Below, piece after piece: positions 18,374-26,881 of a stretch of 64,000 nucleotides of DNA. Location of the stretch: positions 1 to 64,000 of the forward strand of contig JAACFM010000003.1 in assembly GCA_009937445.1 (NCBI GenBank), written 5' to 3'. Positions within the stretch are counted from its first letter, which is position 1. The number at the start of each line of letters is the position of its first letter. The notes below the pieces were generated by a model. The model ran no database searches. It worked only from the letters and a program-made list of their open reading frames with translations, and had not been told where the DNA came from. This stretch comes from Gammaproteobacteria bacterium. GTDB lineage: Bacteria; Pseudomonadota; Gammaproteobacteria; Steroidobacterales; Woeseiaceae. Position numbers and translations under genes: made by a program.

Positions 18374-18982
18374 ATGAGAGCTTATAAATTTTTGACTTTG
18401 ACGGCATCGCTTGCCTTTTTCTCAGCCGCAAGTGCGGCCGACATCGATGCACTGATGGAAAACTGTAACAGTTGCCACGGTGACGCTGGTGTAAGTCAGT
18501 GGAATGACGTTCCGACCATCGCAGGTATTGACGCATTTGGAATTGCTGACGGGTTGTTCATGTATCGTGACGAAGAGCGGCCTTGCGGGGAAAGTGCATA
18601 CCGTCAGGGAGATACGAGCCGTGCTGCAACCACTATGTGTGCTGTTGCTGCCGACCTGAGCGATGATGACATTGAAGCGCTCGGAGATGCCTATGCCGCG
18701 CTACCATTTGTCGCTGCCACACAGGACTTTGACGCGGCTCTGGCTGAAGCTGGTGCGGTCATTCATAAACAAGCATGTGACAAGTGCCATTCGGACGGTG
18801 GTGCCAACGTCGATGACGAGGCATCCATTCTGGCTGGTCAGTGGATGGGTTATCTTGAGACGACATTCGCCTGGTATGCAGCTGACGAGCGTCCGCAAGA
18901 CAAAAAGATGAAAGAAAAAATAGACGCATTAAGCGCCGATGACGTCACAGCACTGATTCATTATTACGCCAGTCAGCAGTGA
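18374..18982 (+). CDS. diheme cytochrome c, c4/class I type
   Basis: The protein has 202 residues with a signal peptide (MRAYKFLTLTASLAFFSAASA) and two heme sites, CNSCH in the N-terminal half and CDKCH in the C-terminal half, each followed by a cytochrome c4-like fold (LSDDDIEALGDAYAALPF; LSADDVTALIHYYASQQ). The start at ATG 18374 has an AGGAGA ribosome site 6 bp upstream; a longer frame from 18305 lacks one. Soluble dihemes of this type shuttle electrons in the periplasm, here plausibly between membrane quinol dehydrogenases and MtrA. Its stop overlaps the next start by 4 bp. Confidence 0.88.
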   Translation: MRAYKFLTLTASLAFFSAASAADIDALMENCNSCHGDAGVSQWNDVPTIAGIDAFGIADGLFMYRDEERPCGESAYRQGDTSRAATTMCAVAADLSDDDIEALGDAYAALPFVAATQDFDAALAEAGAVIHKQACDKCHSDGGANVDDEASILAGQWMGYLETTFAWYAADERPQDKKMKEKIDALSADDVTALIHYYASQQ

Positions 18983-19350
18983 CATCAGTTGATTCAATGC
19001 ATTCCCGCCTTGATGATCTTTTCAAGGCGGTGGATGCCAAAGATACGGAACGGTTTCTGGGCTTCCTGACTGATCAGGCACGCTTTCGTTTCGGCTCAGC
19101 GCCCCCCGCGCAAGGAAAAGAAGCCATCCGCGCTGCTGTAGATGGCTTTTTCTCCACCATTGCAGGTTGTCATCATGTTTTGGCGAGAGTCCTTGCTGAA
19201 GGCGATGTCATTATCTGCGAGGGTGAGGTTACGTACACACGGCACGACGGGTCAGAGATAAGCTTGCCATTTGCGAATATTTTTGAGCTAGAAGGTGAGC
19301 TGATCGCGGCCTATAAGATCTACGCAGACGCTGGGCCCTTATACACCTGA
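18979..19350 (+). CDS. SnoaL/NTF2-like fold protein
   Basis: The protein has 123 residues with the SnoaL/NTF2 cone fold pattern: an N-terminal helix (SRLDDLFKAVDAKDTERFLGFL), FRFGSAPPAQGKEAIRAAV, then strands GDVIICEGEVTYTRHDG and IFELEGELIAAYKIYAD. GTG 18979 overlaps the cytochrome stop; ATG 18997 is an alternative. NTF2-like proteins bind or isomerise small hydrophobic ligands, and the activity cannot be read from sequence. Its tight coupling to a c4 cytochrome gene is unusual. Confidence 0.75.
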   Translation: MTSVDSMHSRLDDLFKAVDAKDTERFLGFLTDQARFRFGSAPPAQGKEAIRAAVDGFFSTIAGCHHVLARVLAEGDVIICEGEVTYTRHDGSEISLPFANIFELEGELIAAYKIYADAGPLYT

Positions 19351-19399
19351 TCAATCTCGATTGATCCCAAATCACTGCTTCGGAAAACCCGAATAGCAG
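19349..19399 (+). terminator. two small hairpins after the SnoaL-like gene, possible weak terminator
   Basis: GATCAAT and ATTGATC (19349-19366, 4-nt loop) form one perfect 7-bp stem that overlaps the stop codon. CTGCTTCGG (19375-19383) pairs with CCGAATAGCAG (19389-19399, one bulge) and is followed by TTTCGTCTTC. The T tract is interrupted, so termination is doubtful. They may instead modulate expression of the 19453 gene, which begins about 50 bp downstream. Confidence 0.35.
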
Positions 19400-19452
19400 T
19401 TTCGTCTTCATTGGAATATTAGACAGTCTGACTTCCGTAATGAGTTCGGACA

Positions 19453-21399
19453 ATGAAGATGCGTGCGTGTTCCACCAATTACTTTGGTCACTCACTAATA
19501 CTCGTTCTGCTGCTGAGTATTGTATCGTTTGCAGCGGCACAGGAGATTGATTGTGGCGAGTGTCACGAGGACGTTTCATTCTCGTCTACCGCGCATCCTG
19601 ATCATGAATGCCAGGATTGCCACACAAACGTAACCACAGATCATGAGGGTAACGACCTCGAACCGCTGACCAACGAAAACAGCTGCGCGGAATGCCACGG
19701 TAAAGTTCTCCGAACTTTGGGTCGTAGCGTGCATGAAGAGGGCGTCCTGTGCGTCGATTGCCACAACGGGGCTCACGAAATTACCATGGTCGACGACCTC
19801 GGGTCGGCTGTCTCGCCGGTCCGCCAGATCAAATATTGCGGCAGTTGTCACGATACCCCGGCTTCGCTGATAGACGGCTACCTGACCAGCGAGCACGGCA
19901 AGGCACTACTACTTTCGGGCCTGATTAATGCTCCGAGTTGCAGCGACTGTCATGGTAGTCACCGCATTCTTGCGGTCTCAAATGGCAATGCGCCTGCAGC
20001 ACATGAAAACTCGCCCGAGATGTGCGGCAGTTGTCATCTTTTGTTGCTGGAGAACTGGAAAGAAAACAGCGCCCACGGGCAAAGTTGGCAAGCCGGTGAG
20101 GAAGGCCCGGTTTGCACTGACTGTCACGCAACTCACGAGATTGCCGATCCGACCACGGCCGCCAGCCGTCTGTCATCGGCGGACAATTGCGGTGGCTGCC
20201 ATGGCGAGTACCTGACGACATTCCGCGATGGATTCCATGGCAAGGCAAATGATCTTGGTTTTGTGATTGGAGCGACCTGTTCAGATTGCCATACACCGCA
20301 CAATAATCTTCCTGAGGAAAATCCGTTATCGAGTGTGAATCCAGCAAACTTGCTGGAAACCTGCAGCCGATGCCATGCCAATGTCACTGAGGCGTTTATC
20401 AGCTACGACCCACACAACGATCCGACAAACCCGGACGACAATTACGTTGTGTACCTCGTGTGGTTTTTCATGACCGCACTATTGATCGGCGTGTTCGCAT
20501 TTTTCGGGGTGCATGACATTCTGTGGCTACAACGATCTCTGGTCGGCGTATTGCGCGGCGAGTTTGAAGAGAAATACGACAAGACGGGCCAGTACGTGCG
20601 GCGATTTACCCGATCCAACAGCCGCATGCACATCGTCATTATCGTGACTTTCCTGCTGCTTGCCTTGACTGGCTTGCCGCTGAAGTTTCACGCAGCGCCG
20701 TGGGCGCAGACCCTGATAGATTTACTCGGCGGTATCGATTCCGCTCGATTCATTCACCGCTTTGCAGCCATCGGCACGTTTGGGTACATGGTCGTCCACA
20801 TAATTCAGGTTTTCATTCGTTGGGCAATCAATAAAGAGAAGGGGCTGTTTTGGGGGCCGAATTCTATGGTCCCGCAACCCAGTGATCTGAAGGATTTCTG
20901 GGCCAATATTCGCTACTTCCTCTATGTTGGTAAACGCCCAGCCGGCGACCGTTGGACGTATTTCGAAAAGTTCGATTATCTCGCCGTGTTCTGGGGTGTG
21001 ATGATCATCGGTCTTTCGGGACTGATGCTCTGGCTGCCCGATTTTTTCACAAGTTTCCTGCCCGGGTGGGTACTTAATGCGGCCTACGTGGTTCACAGTG
21101 ACGAAGCACTGCTGGCCACAGGCTTCATTTTCGTATTCCATTTCTTCCATACGCACCTGCGTCCTGAGAGTTTCCCGATGGACCTGGTTGTATTCCTCGG
21201 CAAAATGCCCCTGGACCAATTTAAGGCGGAGAGAACTCTGGAATATCAACGACTCATCGATAATAATGATTTGGATGCCTATTTGGTGGATCCGCCGACG
21301 GCAGAGGAGCTTCGCAGGGCATACATATGGGGAACGGTATTTCTACTTATCGGCGTAGCCCTCGCTATTGGGATAATCTTGGCACTGCTAGGCGCTTAA
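19453..21399 (+). CDS. 11-heme cytochrome c fused to a b-type cytochrome membrane domain (CbcL-like)
   Basis: This 648-residue protein has a signal peptide (cleavage near AAAQ, residue 30), then eleven CXXCH sites in residues 33-315 (CGECH, CQDCH, CAECH, CVDCH, CGSCH, CSDCH, CGSCH, CTDCH, CGGCH, CSDCH, CSRCH). A membrane part follows from about residue 335, with His-bearing helices RMHIVIIVTFLLLALTG, RFIHRFAAIGTFGYMVVHI and FVFHFFHTHLRPESFPMD typical of a di-heme b561-type quinol site. Geobacter CbcL has the same order, a multiheme c domain then b-type domain, and is a low-potential quinol dehydrogenase for extracellular electron transfer. The same role is inferred here. The next gene, a NapC/NirT-type cytochrome, starts 50 bp later. 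Confidence 0.87.
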   Translation: MKMRACSTNYFGHSLILVLLLSIVSFAAAQEIDCGECHEDVSFSSTAHPDHECQDCHTNVTTDHEGNDLEPLTNENSCAECHGKVLRTLGRSVHEEGVLCVDCHNGAHEITMVDDLGSAVSPVRQIKYCGSCHDTPASLIDGYLTSEHGKALLLSGLINAPSCSDCHGSHRILAVSNGNAPAAHENSPEMCGSCHLLLLENWKENSAHGQSWQAGEEGPVCTDCHATHEIADPTTAASRLSSADNCGGCHGEYLTTFRDGFHGKANDLGFVIGATCSDCHTPHNNLPEENPLSSVNPANLLETCSRCHANVTEAFISYDPHNDPTNPDDNYVVYLVWFFMTALLIGVFAFFGVHDILWLQRSLVGVLRGEFEEKYDKTGQYVRRFTRSNSRMHIVIIVTFLLLALTGLPLKFHAAPWAQTLIDLLGGIDSARFIHRFAAIGTFGYMVVHIIQVFIRWAINKEKGLFWGPNSMVPQPSDLKDFWANIRYFLYVGKRPAGDRWTYFEKFDYLAVFWGVMIIGLSGLMLWLPDFFTSFLPGWVLNAAYVVHSDEALLATGFIFVFHFFHTHLRPESFPMDLVVFLGKMPLDQFKAERTLEYQRLIDNNDLDAYLVDPPTAEELRRAYIWGTVFLLIGVALAIGIILALLGA

Positions 21400-21449
21400 C
21401 CTAATAGCAAAAATCCACCTCAAACATTGACGGCACCTTAAGGACCATC

Positions 21450-22856
21450 ATGGTTAGAAATTTTATTGTTTCCATTACTCGGAGCGGCATCAGTCTGAGC
21501 GGCACTGCACTTGCGGTTGCCGCCCTGGTGCTGATGCTGAGCTTGTTCGCGCTCGAACAGTTCGGTTTCGAGGGTGGTCCATACCTCGGCATTCTGACGT
21601 TCTTGATTTTGCCGATGATAGCTGTGGTTGGGCTGATCCTGATTCCGATCGGTGCGGTCTTATGGCGTCGAAAGATGAACAGGTTGTCGGGCAGCGAAAG
21701 TATGCCAATGATGCCGGTTTTCGATCTTAATGTGCCCAAGACTCGCCATTGGTTGCTGATTCTTCTGGCTGCCACAATGTTCAACATCATCATACTCAGC
21801 ACCGCGACCTATAAGGGTGTTGAAGTCATGGAGTCCGTCGAGTTTTGTGGTATGGCATGCCACGCGGTGATGGAGCCAGAGCATACGGCACACGCGCGAT
21901 CGCCTCATTCACGCGTGAGCTGCGCAGAATGTCATATTGGCCCCGGCGCCGACTGGTTTGTAAAATCCAAAATGGACGGTGCCTGGCAGTTGGTTGCGGT
22001 TGCGCTGGATATCTATCCACGTCCGATTCCGACGCCGCTGCATAACTTACGTCCGGCTCGAGATACGTGTGAGCAATGTCACTGGCCAACGAAGTTCGTC
22101 GGTGACAAATTGTCCGTGATCAAGACTTACGAAGAAGACGAGGAAAATACGGAACTTACAACCGCGTTGCTGCTACACGTTGGTGGCGAAGAGGGGGCTG
22201 GATCGACCGGCATACACTGGCACGTCGACCCAAATGTCGCGATTCGCTATCGTTCCGACGAAACACGCGAAGAAGTTTACGAAGTTGAATTTACTGACGT
22301 CGATGGAACGGTCACTGATTTCCGCGATAGAAAGGCTCCGGAAGATGGCGGTATCTGGCGGTCCATGGATTGCGTCGATTGCCACAACCGACCGAGTCAC
22401 ATTTATCAGCCGCCGGGCAAGGAGATCGACAAAGCGATTAGTGCTGGCCTGATAGACCGTACGCTGCCGTTTGTTAAGCGCGAGGGTCTGCGCATCATTG
22501 ATGCGGAGTACGACTCACATGAGGTAGCCAGAGTCGCCATAACGGATCAGCTAACGCAGTTTTATACTGATAATTATCCGGATCAATCTGCCGAGGCTTC
22601 TGCTGCCGTGCAGACGGCTGCGAATACTCTGGGCGATATTTACTCAGTCAATGTCTTCCCGCAAATGAAGGTTTGGTGGAATACCTACCCCAATCACATC
22701 GGTCACGAGCAGTCGCCCGGTTGTTTTCGTTGTCACAAGAAGAGCATGAGAACCGAAGAGCGGGTCGCAATTTCACGTGACTGTGATACCTGTCATGTAT
22801 TGCTGGCCGAAAGGGAAAAAGACCCGCAAATAATGTCAACCTTGAAACCGGAGTGA
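21450..22856 (+). CDS. NapC/NirT-type multiheme cytochrome c (ImcH-like)
   Basis: This 468-residue protein has two to three N-terminal membrane segments (about residues 18-70 and 101-120), then a periplasmic domain with CGMACH (a CX3CH heme site) and five CXXCH: CAECH, CEQCH, CVDCH, CFRCH and CDTCH. The segment from FCGMACHAVMEPEH to ECHIGPGADWFVKSKMDG is the NapC/NirT/NrfH signature around the quinol-proximal heme; the X3 spacing recurs in this branch of the family. Geobacter ImcH, needed for high-potential acceptors, has a NapC/NirT core with seven hemes and is the nearest functional analogue. It would oxidise menaquinol and pass electrons to periplasmic cytochromes. Nitrate or nitrite reductase genes are absent nearby. 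Confidence 0.85.
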   Translation: MVRNFIVSITRSGISLSGTALAVAALVLMLSLFALEQFGFEGGPYLGILTFLILPMIAVVGLILIPIGAVLWRRKMNRLSGSESMPMMPVFDLNVPKTRHWLLILLAATMFNIIILSTATYKGVEVMESVEFCGMACHAVMEPEHTAHARSPHSRVSCAECHIGPGADWFVKSKMDGAWQLVAVALDIYPRPIPTPLHNLRPARDTCEQCHWPTKFVGDKLSVIKTYEEDEENTELTTALLLHVGGEEGAGSTGIHWHVDPNVAIRYRSDETREEVYEVEFTDVDGTVTDFRDRKAPEDGGIWRSMDCVDCHNRPSHIYQPPGKEIDKAISAGLIDRTLPFVKREGLRIIDAEYDSHEVARVAITDQLTQFYTDNYPDQSAEASAAVQTAANTLGDIYSVNVFPQMKVWWNTYPNHIGHEQSPGCFRCHKKSMRTEERVAISRDCDTCHVLLAEREKDPQIMSTLKPE

Positions 22857-22857
22857 T

Positions 22858-23619
22858 GTGAAAACTGCAATTGATTCAGCGAGGAAGGCTGGTCGCCGCC
22901 AGCTCATTTATGAGCTCATCAGTGGCGGTACCGGATTGGTACTGGCGTTGTTCATGTGGGGCCACGTCATCCTTGTCGGATCAATACTGACGGGCGAACG
23001 CGGGTTCGACTGGATGGCGACGATGCTGGAGGACTACTACATCGCGCAGCCGACCGTCGCGGCGATTTTTACTATTTTCATTGTGCATGCTGTTCTGGCC
23101 GCGCGAAAAATCCCAGCGCAGCTGGAGGAACGGCGGCGCATGATCGATCTCGCCAAAGGCCTTAAACAGTCTGGTCGCGAACGCGTTCCGTCGCGCCGCG
23201 ACAACTCGCCGTTTGTGCCCCACCTGGAGTCGATGCTGTGGATCTGGCAGGTACGGACCGGCATGATTATCCTGGTGCTGGGCAGTTTTCATTTGATTCT
23301 CATCGGTGTCGATATTTTCACGCCGCTCTTCGGTGAGTACGCGGGCATCGAGTCTGCGACGACTTTGTCGCGGGTTGCCGCAGGCTTATGGCTGCCTTAC
23401 GCAATTTTGCTTCTGTGCGTTGAGTTTCACGCCAGTGTCGGCCTCTATCGGCTGGTCGTGAAATGGGGTGCTGGCATTCTGCCGCATCGTCGTGTCCTGC
23501 ATCGCATCGAACAGGTTATATTTTGGTTGGTGCTGGGGCTTGGTTCATTGACTCTGCTGGTGCTGGCGGGCTGGGTTCAGCCGCCTCTTGAATTCATGAT
23601 CAGCGAGGTTTCGCCATGA
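22858..23619 (+). CDS. frdC: fumarate reductase cytochrome b subunit, Wolinella-type diheme FrdC
   Basis: This 253-residue protein has five predicted membrane helices and four His at the positions expected for two b hemes: H36 (MWGHVILVG), H77 (FIVHAVL), H145 (GSFHLILIG) and H191 (VEFHASVGLYRL). Length and His spacing match W. succinogenes FrdC, in which menaquinol is oxidised on the membrane. The GTG start follows the ImcH-like stop by 1 bp, and the stop overlaps frdA (ATGA). The order frdCAB is the Wolinella/Campylobacter order rather than the enterobacterial frdABCD. Confidence 0.9.
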   Translation: MKTAIDSARKAGRRQLIYELISGGTGLVLALFMWGHVILVGSILTGERGFDWMATMLEDYYIAQPTVAAIFTIFIVHAVLAARKIPAQLEERRRMIDLAKGLKQSGRERVPSRRDNSPFVPHLESMLWIWQVRTGMIILVLGSFHLILIGVDIFTPLFGEYAGIESATTLSRVAAGLWLPYAILLLCVEFHASVGLYRLVVKWGAGILPHRRVLHRIEQVIFWLVLGLGSLTLLVLAGWVQPPLEFMISEVSP

Positions 23620-25556
23620 CACCTCAATTGATCACAACAGATGTCCTGGTCATTGGTGGTGGACTCGCCGGCGAACGCTGCGCTATCGAAGCAGCAGCGG
23701 CCGGTCAGGAGGCGATGATCCTGTCGCTGGTACCACCAAGGCGCAGCCACAGTTGTGCTGCACAGGGTGGCATGCAAGCGGCTCTTGGCAACTGTGTCAA
23801 GGCGGAGGGTGACAGTCCGCATGTGCATTTTCTCGATACCGTGCGCGGGTCGGACTGGGGAGCGGACCAGGAAGTCGCGAGTATATTTGCCGAAGAAGCA
23901 CCAATTGCGGTGCGTGAGCTGGCTCACTTTGGCGTTCCCTGGTCGCGCGTACGCGGCGGAAAGAACAAGTACTTTATCAAAGGTGAGTCGGTCGAAATTG
24001 ATGAGCTGCTTGAAAACGACGGACTGATTTCGCAACGCGATTTTGGTGGTACCGCCAAGTGGCGAGCGTGTTATGCAGCGGCTGGAACAGGCCATGCCGC
24101 ATTGTATGCGGTCGACAGCGAAGTCGTGCGTTTGGGCATCACGGTTCGCGATCGTGTAGAAGCGATCTCACTCATCCATGACGGCAGTCGTTGCACCGGT
24201 GTGGTTGCACGTTGCCTGCGGACAGGAAAACACTTTGCCGTTATGGCCAAAGCAACTGTTATCGCAACGGGTGGTTACGGGCGTATCTATGGCGGATACA
24301 CGACCAACGCGACGATCAACTACGGAGACGGGGCCGCGCTCGCGCTTAACACAGGCATCGTGCCACTCGGCAACATGGAGGCGGTTCAGTTTCATCCGAC
24401 CGCACTGTCGCCCAGCGGTATTTTGATCACCGAGGGTTGTCGTGGCGATGGCGGCTACCTGCTGGACAAGAATCTCAATCGCTTCATGGTTGAGGCGGAA
24501 CCCGAAAAGCAGGAGCTTGCGAGCCGCGATGTCGTGTCCCGGCATATGATGCAGTGCATCCAGGATGGCAACGGGGTGGACTCGCCGAATGGCAGCCACC
24601 TGTGGCTGGATATTCGCCACCTCGGCGAAGAACACCTGACCACCAAGTTGCTGGAAGTGTTCGACATTTGCCGCGACTTTGCAGGCATCAATCCTGCGCA
24701 CGATCTCATACCGGTGCGCCCGACTCAGCATTACTCAATGGGCGGCGTGCGCGTCAATAAAGATGGCGAAGCCTATGGATTGGCGGGTCTGTACGCTGTC
24801 GGTGAAGCTGCCTGCTGGGATATGCACGGCTTTAATCGACTGGGCGGAAACAGTCTTGCCGAAACGCTGGTTGCTGGACGTGTCGTAGGAGCCCGGGTTG
24901 CCGAATATGCAGCGGGGGCGACATTGCAGGCGAATACTGCGCCAGCCTTTGATGCGCTAGGTGTGGCGCAGCAGCAAGCCGAGACGTGGCTGACCCGAGA
25001 GGGCAACGGGCGAAGCGTCTACGAGATACGGGATTCGCTTGGCGAAATCATGATCACCAAAGTCGGAATTTTCCGGAATGGCAAGGACCTCGAGTCAGCC
25101 GTGCATGATATTCAGGCTTTGATCGATGAGTGCTCTCATGCGGTACTTCGGCACAAAGGTCCAGGTGCTAATCCGGAGCTGGCATTTGCTCTGCGCCTTC
25201 CCGGTATGTTGCGACTGGCCATGACCGTCGCCATGGGTGCATTGGCTCGCTCCGAAAGTCGTGGCGCGCATTTCCGTACCGACTTCCCGCTGCGCAACGA
25301 TCGTGAGTGGTTGAAACGCACGCTCGCGCGCTGGCAGCCCGATGCCCATTCACCGACTTTAAGCTATGAGCCTGTTGGGCTGCTTGACTTGCCGCCGGGG
25401 CATCGCGGCTACGGTAGCGATGAACGCATTGAGATGGACGATTCCATAAATGACTACAATGGCTCAGTCGAAGACGCGCAGCAACGTGAAGGCCGTCTCG
25501 CCAGCGTTGACCCAATGGGCAGTCGCTTAAATTATGCTGACAGGAAAGCAACATGA
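23616..25556 (+). CDS. frdA: fumarate reductase/succinate dehydrogenase flavoprotein subunit
   Basis: This 646-residue cytoplasmic-face subunit has an FAD-binding dinucleotide fold at the N-terminus (VLVIGGGLAGERCA), His45 for covalent FAD in RRSHSCAAQGG, the capping-domain motif HPTALSPSGILITEGCRGDGG, and the substrate motif RPTQHYSMGGV followed by YAVGEAACWDMHGFNRLGGN. It interconverts fumarate and succinate. Coupling to a diheme FrdC of the Wolinella type points to menaquinol:fumarate reduction, though the complex can run in reverse. No Tat signal is present. Confidence 0.94.
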   Translation: MTPQLITTDVLVIGGGLAGERCAIEAAAAGQEAMILSLVPPRRSHSCAAQGGMQAALGNCVKAEGDSPHVHFLDTVRGSDWGADQEVASIFAEEAPIAVRELAHFGVPWSRVRGGKNKYFIKGESVEIDELLENDGLISQRDFGGTAKWRACYAAAGTGHAALYAVDSEVVRLGITVRDRVEAISLIHDGSRCTGVVARCLRTGKHFAVMAKATVIATGGYGRIYGGYTTNATINYGDGAALALNTGIVPLGNMEAVQFHPTALSPSGILITEGCRGDGGYLLDKNLNRFMVEAEPEKQELASRDVVSRHMMQCIQDGNGVDSPNGSHLWLDIRHLGEEHLTTKLLEVFDICRDFAGINPAHDLIPVRPTQHYSMGGVRVNKDGEAYGLAGLYAVGEAACWDMHGFNRLGGNSLAETLVAGRVVGARVAEYAAGATLQANTAPAFDALGVAQQQAETWLTREGNGRSVYEIRDSLGEIMITKVGIFRNGKDLESAVHDIQALIDECSHAVLRHKGPGANPELAFALRLPGMLRLAMTVAMGALARSESRGAHFRTDFPLRNDREWLKRTLARWQPDAHSPTLSYEPVGLLDLPPGHRGYGSDERIEMDDSINDYNGSVEDAQQREGRLASVDPMGSRLNYADRKAT

Positions 25557-26290
25557 CTGACGAAGTCCGTCGACTAAAATTCGAGATCTTCCGTTTTAAT
25601 CCCGAAGATCCCGAGTCCGAACCGCATATCGACACGTTTGAAATCGATGAACGGCCGTACATGACGCTCTACATGGCGTTGAGCGAAATTCGCGAAACGC
25701 AGGATGCGGGGCTGCAGTTCGATTTTGCTTGCCGATCCGCGATCTGCGGGTCCTGTGGCATGCTGGTCAATGGGCGCCCGGCTCTGGGTTGTCGGACCTT
25801 GACTGCGGATTTGCCGGAGATTGTTCGCCTGCATCCTCTGCCGGCGTTCAAGTTGATCGGCGATCTGTCAGTCGATACTGGAACCTGGTTCCGGGAAATG
25901 GCGGAACGAACCGAAGCCTGGATTCACGAGCAACAACCCTTTGATCCTGCGGCGACCGAGGAGCGCATGAGTGATGATATAGCGGCCGCTATTTATGAGG
26001 GCGACCGCTGCATCGAGTGCGGTTGTTGCGTCGCGTCATGCGGCGTTGCGAACGTTAGCCCGGAGTTTCTCGCGGGCGCCGGACTGAACCGGGTTGCGCG
26101 CTTTATGATGGATCCCCGTGATAGCCGCAGCGACGAAGAATGGTATGACGTCGTCGCCAGCAGTGAAGGGGTATTCGGATGCGTTGGCATGATGGCATGT
26201 GCTGACGTTTGCCCGAAAGAACTGCCGCTGCTCGAAGTCTACGCCTACCTGAGGCGGCGCACTCTTGGAACGAAATTCGTCAGTGATTAA
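25553..26290 (+). CDS. frdB: fumarate reductase iron-sulfur subunit
   Basis: This 245-residue protein has the three cluster motifs of FrdB/SdhB: [2Fe-2S] CRSAICGSCGMLVNGRPALGC-type loop (about residues 60-80), [4Fe-4S] CIECGCCVASC, and [3Fe-4S] CVGMMACADVCPKELP. It links FrdA flavin to the b hemes of FrdC. ATG overlaps the frdA stop by 4 bp; its own stop overlaps the convergent CBS-domain gene by 3 bp, with no room for a dedicated terminator. Confidence 0.94.
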   Translation: MTDEVRRLKFEIFRFNPEDPESEPHIDTFEIDERPYMTLYMALSEIRETQDAGLQFDFACRSAICGSCGMLVNGRPALGCRTLTADLPEIVRLHPLPAFKLIGDLSVDTGTWFREMAERTEAWIHEQQPFDPAATEERMSDDIAAAIYEGDRCIECGCCVASCGVANVSPEFLAGAGLNRVARFMMDPRDSRSDEEWYDVVASSEGVFGCVGMMACADVCPKELPLLEVYAYLRRRTLGTKFVSD

Positions 26291-26691
26291 GTTTTGGCGA
26301 GGTGTTCCAGAGCTCGTAAGACATCTCGCCGACTGATCTGCCCGATAAGACGATTCTTGTCGACAACCGGGAAACGGCGGTATGTTGTATCGAGAAAGAG
26401 CTGCGCAAGATCGACAATGCTCATCTCGGCATCAACGGTTTGCACACCGTCGCTCATATAATCTGACACCGGCCCACCCCAGTCACCGTGGTAACCCGCG
26501 TGCAGCGCGACCTTCATGCAGTCCAGTTCCGACAGCATCCCGATGAGAGTGCCAGAATCATCGACCACCGGTGCCCCGGCGATGCGATTTTTGACGAGTA
26601 CATGGACCGCATCCAGTACGTCGGTGTCGGCTTTGAAAGTGACCAGCGTGCGGGCCATGTAGTCTTTCACCAGGACTGATTTACTAATCAT
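26287..26691 (-). CDS. CBS-domain pair protein at the end of the nqr operon
   Basis: This 134-residue protein contains two CBS motifs (MARTLVTFKADTDVLDAV... and MSDGVQTVDAEMSIVDLA...) and little else. CBS pairs bind adenine nucleotides or similar ligands and often regulate a partner. ATG 26691 has an AAGGGGA ribosome site lying inside the nqrM 3' end; a longer frame from 26799 overlaps nqrM and is unlikely. Being the last gene behind nqrM and apbE, it may tune the NQR complex, but no CBS protein is known to me as a standard NQR component. Confidence 0.85.
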   Translation of the reverse strand: MISKSVLVKDYMARTLVTFKADTDVLDAVHVLVKNRIAGAPVVDDSGTLIGMLSELDCMKVALHAGYHGDWGGPVSDYMSDGVQTVDAEMSIVDLAQLFLDTTYRRFPVVDKNRLIGQISRRDVLRALEHLAKT

Positions 26692-26692
26692 T

Positions 26693-26881
26693 TTATTTCC
26701 CCTTACGGCGTTTTGATTTGCAGTTGCCTTTGCCACTACAAAGTTCACAACGACCGCCGTTGAGACCGCCGCAACTACCACTGATTGCGCGCCGTCCATT
26801 CATGACACCGACGCTCATGCCGGCAATCACAAGGAGGATAACGACGAAGCTAAAAGATACTGTCAGGATGATCGTATTCAC
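26693..26881 (-). CDS. nqrM: Na+-NQR maturation protein NqrM
   Basis: This 62-residue protein has one N-terminal membrane helix (ILTVSFSFVVILLVIAGMSVGVM) and a cysteine cluster (SCGGLNGGRCELCSGKGNC) followed by a basic tail. This is the NqrM/DUF539 pattern; NqrM is required for assembly of the Fe centre between NqrD and NqrE. GTG overlaps the apbE stop (GTGA). The next gene starts 1 bp after its stop. Confidence 0.88.
   Translation of the reverse strand: MNTIILTVSFSFVVILLVIAGMSVGVMNGRRAISGSCGGLNGGRCELCSGKGNCKSKRRKGK

Noticed and set aside
19428-19441. CTGAC-TTCC-GTAAT as a third FNR-like site
   Set aside because: The right half matches only three of five positions and the site lies 12 bp from the 19453 start codon, too close for activation.
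26692-26799. N-terminal extension of the CBS protein
   Set aside because: It would overlap nqrM out of frame and adds no conserved sequence; ATG 26691 has its own ribosome site.
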